From positions 518 through 12,288 of the forward strand of contig DIPB01000133.1 in the NCBI GenBank assembly GCA_002426275.1: a DNA stretch of 11,771 nt, read 5' to 3'. The notes under the pieces were generated by a model. The model saw only the letters and a list, made by a program, of their open reading frames with translations, made no database searches and had not been told where the DNA came from. Positions 7,099 to 11,771 of the stretch are shown piece by piece (position 1 is the first letter of the stretch; each line of letters starts with the position of its first letter). A program made the position numbers and the translations under genes. This stretch comes from Firmicutes bacterium UBA5499. GTDB taxonomy: Bacteria > Bacillota > DTU084.

Positions 7099-7229
7099 CG
7101 ATAATCTCTTTGCATGCTAAGTCTTCTTCTAATCCCAGGATCGCACTGCAATGAGAAACCGCCCTATTATGGTGGGAATTCTCAGCGCATACAAGTCAAT
7201 CGGGAATTTCAAGACTTCACCCCTTAAGC
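7099..7229. other. short intergenic stretch between convergent operons
   Basis: No gene is visible. The segment contains an imperfect inverted repeat (TGAGAA at 7152-7157 with TTCTCA at 7179-7184) around a C-rich/G-rich core that pairs only partly. No U-tract follows it, so the YgjV-type gene has no strong terminator of its own, and the shared hairpin at 7230-7265 may serve it weakly. The right boundary of the inserted module is probably here. Confidence 0.45.
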
Positions 7230-7265
7230 AAAAAACGACCGAATGTGCTTACATCCGGCCGTTTT
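7230..7265 (-). terminator. intrinsic terminator of the nagB-type gene
   Basis: On the minus strand a 15-pair stem (7265-7251 with 7246-7232) surrounds an AAGC loop and runs into a stretch of six T (7235-7230). Two of the pairs are G-U in the leftward transcript. In the rightward transcript the same positions become A-C mismatches, so the element is much stronger for the leftward operon. It lies 53 nt after the stop. Confidence 0.87.
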
Positions 7266-7317
7266 CCTTATTTTGCAGCTCCCCCAAAATATAATTACAT
7301 CGCAGTCAAATTACTGT

Positions 7318-8055
7318 TCACCTCTGAGGCAGAAGGCTTGCAGCATCTTTATCCAGGAAAACGAAACAACTACTATGAGTTTGGAGAATCGAAGCTGGGT
7401 GCAAATTACTGATCCCGGCGCTAAAACAATCCCGTACTGCCTCGGCTTTCCGTAGATCCGGCACAGTACAGATAATGTTTGCCGCTTTCATAATTTGTTT
7501 GATACCCATGGAAATGGCCCGTTGGGGAACATCCTTGAAGGAAGAAAACCAGCCTTCGCCCAGTTGCTGATTACGGCATGCCTCATCAAGATTAACTACG
7601 ATGTACGCATCGTCTGTTTCAAAATCCGCAGGCGGATCGTTGAATGCCAAATGTCCGTTTTCTCCGATCCCTACAAAGGCGACATCAACGTCCGCCTCTG
7701 CGATCAGTTTCCCCAGCCGCCGGCATTCCTCCTTGGGGTCTGCCTCACCGTTTACCAAATGCACTTCTCCAGGATGCACTTTGTTGATGAATCTCTCTTG
7801 CAAATACTTACGAAAACTGGCGGGGTGACTTTCAGACAGGCCAACGTACTCATCCAGATGAAACATTCTGGTCTTTTTCCAATCCACAGAGGAATCTGAG
7901 ACCAAAGTTTGCAGAAAATCAAATTGAGAGGCGCCTGTAGCCGCAATGAACGTTGCCGTACCCTTTTTTGCAATTGCCTCCTGCAATATTTCCGCAGCCT
8001 TCTTGCCTGCCTCCTGACTGCACTCCAATCTTGTCTGGTAAACCTTCATTTCCAT
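7318..8055 (-). CDS. nagB: glucosamine-6-phosphate deaminase (NagB family)
   Basis: This is a 245-residue cytosolic enzyme expected to convert glucosamine 6-phosphate to fructose 6-phosphate and ammonia, feeding amino sugars from peptidoglycan or chitin into glycolysis. Motifs match the family: phosphate-binding AATGASQ (38-44), FHLDEYVGL (65-73, Asp68 equals E. coli Asp72) and GIGENGHLAFNDP (129-141, His135 equals His143). E. coli Asp141 is replaced by Asn133, as in many Firmicutes enzymes, and Glu148 by Asp140. The second change places it in the GENGHLAFNDP subgroup, so another sugar phosphate cannot be excluded. Among the ATGs at 8058, 8055 and 8049, the one at 8055 has the best spacing to GAGGTG. 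It lies 104 nt after the LptD-like gene and ends at a strong terminator. Confidence 0.9.
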   Translation of the reverse strand: MEMKVYQTRLECSQEAGKKAAEILQEAIAKKGTATFIAATGASQFDFLQTLVSDSSVDWKKTRMFHLDEYVGLSESHPASFRKYLQERFINKVHPGEVHLVNGEADPKEECRRLGKLIAEADVDVAFVGIGENGHLAFNDPPADFETDDAYIVVNLDEACRNQQLGEGWFSSFKDVPQRAISMGIKQIMKAANIICTVPDLRKAEAVRDCFSAGISNLHPASILQTHSSCFVFLDKDAASLLPQR

Positions 8056-8107
8056 CATTTCCACCTCTTTCAATACATTATTAAACATCTTAAAAAAGTC
8101 GATAAAG

Positions 8108-8136
8108 GATATAAGTATTTCGCCTTCGTACTCCAA
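8108..8136 (-). promoter_or_regulatory. possible promoter of the nagB-type gene
   Basis: TTGGAG (8136-8131), 17-base spacer and TATATC (8113-8108) sit just after the LptD-like stop. Each hexamer matches four of six consensus positions. It would give a leader of about 45 nt with the GAGGTG ribosome-binding site, and would let the gene be expressed separately from the envelope genes. Confidence 0.35.
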
Positions 8137-8159
8137 TTTCCTTCTTTGCCTAAACAAAT

Positions 8160-9434
8160 TCAGCGCATCCCAAGCTCTAAATTCAAAGATTGCGTAGTCT
8201 GTTCATAACCGAGTTGCCAATAGAAGCAATGCCCGTCCTTGCGTATGGTGGCCTGCAGCTGCGCTTTCCCGTTCAGCTGCTCAACTTTGCCCACTGCCAA
8301 ATGCCAGGGGCCTTTTTTTAAGCTGCCAGAGAAAATGAGATCTGTAGCCGAAGAAATGGCGTCATGTTGAAAGGGCGATCTTCCTGCCGCTCGTTTATAG
8401 GTGCCGCCTAAAGCGGCGGAAAAAGTGGCGTCACCAAGCTGCCAGCTGCGCCCCAGAGAAGCGGTTAAGCATAAAGCAAGGAGCTGGCTTTCGCGATAGC
8501 GAGCGGCCGAGAACAGCGAAGATGCTTGCAGCGTTTGCTCTCCAAGCTGCCAACTTCCGGCTAAAGAAGTCTGCGAGCGCAAACGGTAGCTGGCAATATT
8601 CCCTTCCTTAATTCTGCCGGCGGAAAAATTCTGCGCCACTGAAAGGCCCGCTAGTTCTCCCCCGGTTCCGTAACTCACTTCCGGCACGATTAGCAATGGC
8701 TGATCAAATTCAGAAGACCATAGCTCTTTCTGAGCAACAAGCTGCCAACCGTTGCGCTGTAGCTTGACGCCGCCCAAAAGACCTGCCTCCCAGCGCGCGA
8801 AGGCCTCCGTTTGCCACGAACCGCCCTTAAACGCTACATTTTGGCCTGCAATTAAGCCTTTTTTTACAGAGCCCAGCAAGGTAAAACTGCCGCTGGCGTT
8901 TTCCGAAAAGCGTTTTGGGATAGTCAGTCCACCCCACGCCCCCCGAGTAGAGGAACTGCCAAGGTGTGGAACGGGAAGAAGTAACGGCTCATTGGCATAG
9001 GCCCTGAGCGTCGGCAGGGGCAACGCCGGCAGCCGGAACAAATGCAGCCGATTGCCTTGCAGCAGCATTTGATTATCTACCAGGCGCACCTGTTTGCTTG
9101 TAAGATAATATTCAGGCTTTGGCAGACTGCAGCCAGTAAGCTTAGCTCCATAGAGCTGAGTTTCTCCGGGCGCCGCTACCGCGCGCTCGGCTTGGAGCCG
9201 GTAACCGTTGGCCTTTCCTTTAACGTTTGTCAGCTCCGCTCGCTGCCGCTGGAAAAACAGTTCCCCCGCATCAGCGGTAAGCGTAAGCTCTTCCGTCTCC
9301 AAAAGAACGGATCCTTCAACGCTAGCGCGATCCTCGCTGGGAAGGTATTCCAATTTGTCGGCCGTAAAGCGCCAAGGAGCAGCCGCACATGCCGCAGTCG
9401 CCAGGAGCAGCAGGCAGAGAACTCTAGCCTTCAT
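8160..9434 (-). CDS. small LptD/OstA-like outer-membrane protein
   Basis: This is a 424-residue exported protein. Residues 1 to about 18 are a signal peptide (MKAR charge, Leu-rich core, Ala-rich cleavage region). Residues about 20-130 resemble the OstA/LptA beta-jellyroll (FTADKLEYLPSEDRASVEGSV; LTADAGELFFQRQRAELTNVKG), which carries lipopolysaccharide. Next comes an LptD-like segment (GCSLPKPEYYLTSKQVRL, then PHLGSSSTRGAWGGLTIPK) and beta-strand-rich sequence to the end. Full LptD is much longer (784 residues in E. coli), so the barrel would be small, and the protein ends in Arg rather than Phe. ATG 9434 is chosen because the signal peptide begins there with AGGGTGAT upstream; a longer in-frame start at 9500 would overlap the preceding gene. 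A role in LPS export or another envelope lipid is inferred. Confidence 0.83.
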   Translation of the reverse strand: MKARVLCLLLLATAACAAAPWRFTADKLEYLPSEDRASVEGSVLLETEELTLTADAGELFFQRQRAELTNVKGKANGYRLQAERAVAAPGETQLYGAKLTGCSLPKPEYYLTSKQVRLVDNQMLLQGNRLHLFRLPALPLPTLRAYANEPLLLPVPHLGSSSTRGAWGGLTIPKRFSENASGSFTLLGSVKKGLIAGQNVAFKGGSWQTEAFARWEAGLLGGVKLQRNGWQLVAQKELWSSEFDQPLLIVPEVSYGTGGELAGLSVAQNFSAGRIKEGNIASYRLRSQTSLAGSWQLGEQTLQASSLFSAARYRESQLLALCLTASLGRSWQLGDATFSAALGGTYKRAAGRSPFQHDAISSATDLIFSGSLKKGPWHLAVGKVEQLNGKAQLQATIRKDGHCFYWQLGYEQTTQSLNLELGMR

Positions 9435-9436
9435 CA

Positions 9437-9449
9437 CAAATATCACCCT
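9437..9449 (-). repeat. translation-initiation 13-mer, copy 2
   Basis: AGGGTGATATTTG lies two bases before the LptD-like ATG. It is identical to the 13-mer immediately before the beta-barrel gene start (11380-11392) in the same gene cluster, and contains the presumed Shine-Dalgarno AGGGTG. Confidence 0.6.
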
Positions 9450-9496
9450 AGGACATTGTTCGCGCTTTTCTCTTTCAATCCTGCCAGCAACTTTTG

Positions 9497-10408
9497 TCAA
9501 TTAATAATCAATCCGACGAGCTCAACTGGTTCGGTCACTTCCAGGGCAAGCTCTGTGCCCTGAGGAATGAAAATCTGATTGCCGCGCACTAAAAAGCCAA
9601 GGGCCGCGCCGGAAACCTTGCCCGTGATCAACATTCCTCCCATCGAAAGTCCGATGGCGAGACGAAGGTATTGCTCGTCTTTGTTCCAAAGAGTTTTTCG
9701 CGGTGCTAGGGAAACCTTAGTGCCATCCAGCGCCTGAATAGTTCCAAAATTGATCTCCACATTGCCCGCTTTGCCATAATAGCCTGCCCGGGAAACCTTC
9801 ACGATCTTTCCTTGACCGGCTGTCCCCGCTGGAATCAAAAGTCTTCCTTCGGAGATAACGTCGCGTTTAACCTTATAGTTCACCAGCTGTCCAGGACTGA
9901 CGCTGCCGCTATCTATGGTAGTCAAAAGCTCAACGTCTATGGGAGTCCACTGTCTCAGCAGCGACTGCGCAGTTGAAAGTTCCGCTTTGCCAAAAGCAGC
10001 GGAGAGCAAGTTGTTAATTCTCTCCTGAATTGAACCTGTGCCAAGCTGAGATTCACCCAAAAACGCCGCTTCCAACGCAGAAAGGCGTCTTGTCAGCGGC
10101 AAAACGCTCTGTTGTTCCAGAACGTGCCATTCCAAAACGCTGAGCTTATAGGTGAGCGCCTGCGGGCCGGGACCGAAAATCAACGCCCTCAGATCATACA
10201 GCCTGGTCAAAGTGGCGCCTTTCTGCTGACCGCCCACTAAATCTACTTCCAATCCCGCCAGCCTGTCAACCATAGCTCCGCTTCTGGTGATCCCATACGT
10301 ACTCTGTTCCAGCTCCGCCAAAAGCGAACCGGAAAGCTCGTCAAGGCTGGTTGCCTCAACTGCGCCCACCAAGAGCAAAGGGAACAAAAAAAACAATATC
10401 CTTTTCAT
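9497..10408 (-). CDS. periplasmic protein with six ~20-residue Leu-rich repeats
   Basis: This is a 303-residue exported protein. A signal peptide (MKRILFFLFPLLLVGAVEA) is followed by six degenerate repeats of the form R/K-L-x-x-L-E/R-x-x-x-x-G at about residues 29-39, 49-59, 69-79, 88-98, 108-118 and 130-140, spaced 19-22 residues apart. The C-terminal half is beta-rich, with paired LLIPAGTAGQGKIVKV and IFIPQGTELALEV elements. I recall similar proteins in Negativicutes next to outer-membrane genes, but know of no established function. ATG 10408 is chosen because AGGAG sits eight bases upstream; that site is embedded in the stop region of the beta-barrel gene (stop at 10420), so the two genes should be translationally coupled. 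A periplasmic scaffold or envelope-linking role is a guess. Confidence 0.85.
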   Translation of the reverse strand: MKRILFFLFPLLLVGAVEATSLDELSGSLLAELEQSTYGITRSGAMVDRLAGLEVDLVGGQQKGATLTRLYDLRALIFGPGPQALTYKLSVLEWHVLEQQSVLPLTRRLSALEAAFLGESQLGTGSIQERINNLLSAAFGKAELSTAQSLLRQWTPIDVELLTTIDSGSVSPGQLVNYKVKRDVISEGRLLIPAGTAGQGKIVKVSRAGYYGKAGNVEINFGTIQALDGTKVSLAPRKTLWNKDEQYLRLAIGLSMGGMLITGKVSGAALGFLVRGNQIFIPQGTELALEVTEPVELVGLIIN

Positions 10409-10419
10409 CTTTCGCACTC

Positions 10420-11379
10420 CTAGAAGCGAATTGTCAGTTCAGCAGCCGCCTGCCCAACTTCAGACGGCTCTTTAGCTTTGGTATAGCCTAATTTTAAATA
10501 AGCCTGGGGTTCGAAATAATAACCGACTCCGAAACTGCTCCTCAGATCGTCAATTCCCACCCCGTCGACGGTGCAGTCAACCACAAGCTTGCTTCCTCCA
10601 GGAACTTCAATTTCCACTGCCGCCGTGGCCCGGCTTTTTTCTAAGACGAAATTATCAGGTTCTTTGTTGCCGCTGAAGAAATAGCCGGCAGAAACCTGCG
10701 TCGTTTCCCAGCCGGGAATCTTGGTGTCAAATCCAAACTGGGCGCTGGTCTGCACGCCCTTCTCAGTAGGCAAAAGCGCGTCCAAATCTATAAATTCTAC
10801 GCCTGCCTTCAGCAACGCCAAATTGGCCAAGGCATAATTCACATCGAATTTAGTGGCCAAAAAACTACGATCCAGCGTACTTCTCAACGGGCGTTCTTTC
10901 ATTGTCTGCAAAAGCTCTCGCTGCTTGACGGACTCTTGAGCGATCAAGTCTACAGACGTGATAAGCTTAAATCCCTGCACATCAATGGTTAGATCGTAGC
11001 GTTCCAATTTTGCCGCTCGCTCGGCATCAAGCTTGGGGTTTGACGCGTAACCAGCCTCCAGCGACATGGGACCTAGCTGAAAATTCGCGCCCAGTCTGGG
11101 TCCTTCAATTTTATAGACTGTGGAGCCTAGGCTCAGTTCTTCTGGAGATACGAACAGAGATTGGTTGCCTGCAAACGGGATGCTGGCTACCAGCTCGGCG
11201 TTCTCAGACAAATCCGCTCGCGCTTCCAAAGCGTTCTCATCCAGCAGCCAACGATCGATATCCTCAAATTTTAAGATGCTGGCGTGGACAGCATGCGGAA
11301 GCAGCAAGATATGTATAAACAGAAGAATCGTAAAACTCCAGCGCCCTATCTGGCCTTCATTGCCTCCAGCCACTGGCAT
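10420..11379 (-). CDS. outer-membrane beta-barrel protein
   Basis: This is a 319-residue exported protein. A basic, rather long n-region precedes a hydrophobic core (SFTILLFIHILLLP) and a likely cleavage after AVHA (about residue 34). The rest is alternating hydrophobic/polar beta-strand sequence with many aromatic girdle-type residues (FGVGYYFEPQAYLKLGYTKAK). It ends AELTIRF, a terminal-Phe strand like the BAM recognition signal of outer-membrane proteins. There are no Cys residues in the barrel-like part other than one near residue 270. The ATG at 11379 shares its A with the TGA of the YqgF-like gene, and its AGGGTGAT ribosome-binding site lies in that gene's last codons, so the pair is translationally coupled. 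The cargo or function is unknown; porin-like or structural roles are possible. Confidence 0.85.
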   Translation of the reverse strand: MPVAGGNEGQIGRWSFTILLFIHILLLPHAVHASILKFEDIDRWLLDENALEARADLSENAELVASIPFAGNQSLFVSPEELSLGSTVYKIEGPRLGANFQLGPMSLEAGYASNPKLDAERAAKLERYDLTIDVQGFKLITSVDLIAQESVKQRELLQTMKERPLRSTLDRSFLATKFDVNYALANLALLKAGVEFIDLDALLPTEKGVQTSAQFGFDTKIPGWETTQVSAGYFFSGNKEPDNFVLEKSRATAAVEIEVPGGSKLVVDCTVDGVGIDDLRSSFGVGYYFEPQAYLKLGYTKAKEPSEVGQAAAELTIRF

Positions 11380-11771
11380 CAAATATCACCCTCATGTTTA
11401 TTTCTCGCCGCCAGATACCGTTCGATCAAAATAAGCGCCACATACTGATCGTATGGTTCCGGTGGCACGCGCATAGATGTTGGAATCAATTTCCACAATC
11501 CTCTTGCCGGGTTGACCCGCCAATAGCGCCCGCGCGCTTCCTGGCTGGAATTGCGCTCGTCAATGATCGCGATTGACGTTTGGGGCGAAAAAAAATTGCT
11601 CAGGCGGCTAAAGATTTGCTGGTTTCCGGTTCCGTCGCCCAACACAACTTGATCTACAGTCCATCTTTGAACCAACTGCTTTAATTCAGCCTCCAGCTGA
11701 TCAACGGGGCTGACATTCAAATAGAGAGGCGTAAGCGTCCGCTCCGAGTGGCAAACCAGGGCGAGCCCATG
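11379..11771 (-). CDS. YqgF/RuvX-like RNase H-fold protein, 5' end outside the window
   Basis: The reading frame stays open to the right edge, so the start is not in the window; the TTG at 11720 is internal. 130 codons are visible. The sequence begins HGLALV, which fits the strand after the N-terminal DPG motif of YqgF/RuvX proteins. Then come VVLGDGT (strand with the nucleotide-site loop), IAIIDERNSSQEARGRYW (cf. the RuvX DER-TT-EA motif) and YDQYVALILIERYL (cf. the final catalytic Asp helix, DAxAAxLIL). RuvX acts in 16S rRNA 5'-end processing. This protein is a diverged relative of the kind seen in Negativicutes, and its own substrate is not established. It is probably the first visible gene of the envelope operon. 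Confidence 0.82.
   Translation of the reverse strand, partial: HGLALVCHSERTLTPLYLNVSPVDQLEAELKQLVQRWTVDQVVLGDGTGNQQIFSRLSNFFSPQTSIAIIDERNSSQEARGRYWRVNPARGLWKLIPTSMRVPPEPYDQYVALILIERYLAARNKHEGDI
11380..11392 (-). repeat. translation-initiation 13-mer, copy 1
   Basis: AGGGTGATATTTG directly abuts the beta-barrel gene ATG and forms the last codons of the YqgF-like gene. It is identical to the copy before the LptD-like gene (9437-9449), but the spacing to the ATG differs by two bases. Confidence 0.6.

Noticed and set aside
7152-7184. Possible terminator after the YgjV-type gene
   Set aside because: Only the outer six pairs match, the core pairs poorly, and no U-tract follows.
1-11771. CRISPR arrays, tRNA or rRNA genes, insertion sequences, integrases
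   Set aside because: I looked on both strands for spaced direct repeats, cloverleaf segments and transposase motifs, and found none I could support.

Overview
The window looks like chromosome from a diderm Firmicute, most likely of the Negativicutes type. Shine-Dalgarno sequences are strong and Firmicutes-like (GGAGG, AGGAG, GAGGTG), yet three consecutive genes encode exported envelope proteins: an outer-membrane-type beta-barrel ending in Phe, a periplasmic repeat protein and a short LptD/OstA-like protein. The taxonomic call is inference from gene content; there is no rRNA or other marker here.

Layout. All genes but two read leftward (minus strand). From the right edge: a YqgF/RuvX-like nuclease-fold protein (cut by the edge), the beta-barrel protein (start overlaps the previous stop), the periplasmic repeat protein (11 nt between stop and start), the small LptD-like protein, then a NagB-type glucosamine-6-phosphate deaminase closed by a clear intrinsic terminator at 7230-7265. 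At the left, a second leftward set holds a cation diffusion facilitator whose stop overlaps the GTG start of an AraC-family regulator, followed after 60 nt by a large glycoside hydrolase related to GH106. That last gene starts at 1760 and runs off the left edge.

Between the two sets (about 4140-7130) sits a module with different codon habits. It has a leftward IclR-family regulator and, divergently, a cytoplasmic sialidase-like beta-propeller protein followed by a YgjV-type membrane protein. Both divergent promoters are readable, and a perfect ATGAAAT-N4-ATTTCAT inverted repeat lies at the predicted transcription start of the hydrolase gene. It resembles a KdgR-type (IclR-family) operator. 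The module looks like a self-contained, regulated glycan- or sugar-use cassette inserted between the nagB terminator and the CDF upstream region.

Functionally the window combines carbohydrate use (GH106-like enzyme with AraC; propeller enzyme with IclR and a possible SWEET-like carrier; amino-sugar deamination by NagB), metal efflux (CDF with a Mn-type site) and outer-membrane biogenesis. About 600 bp upstream of the CDF gene (3860-4465) and about 130 bp after the YgjV gene (7099-7229) hold no gene that I can support.
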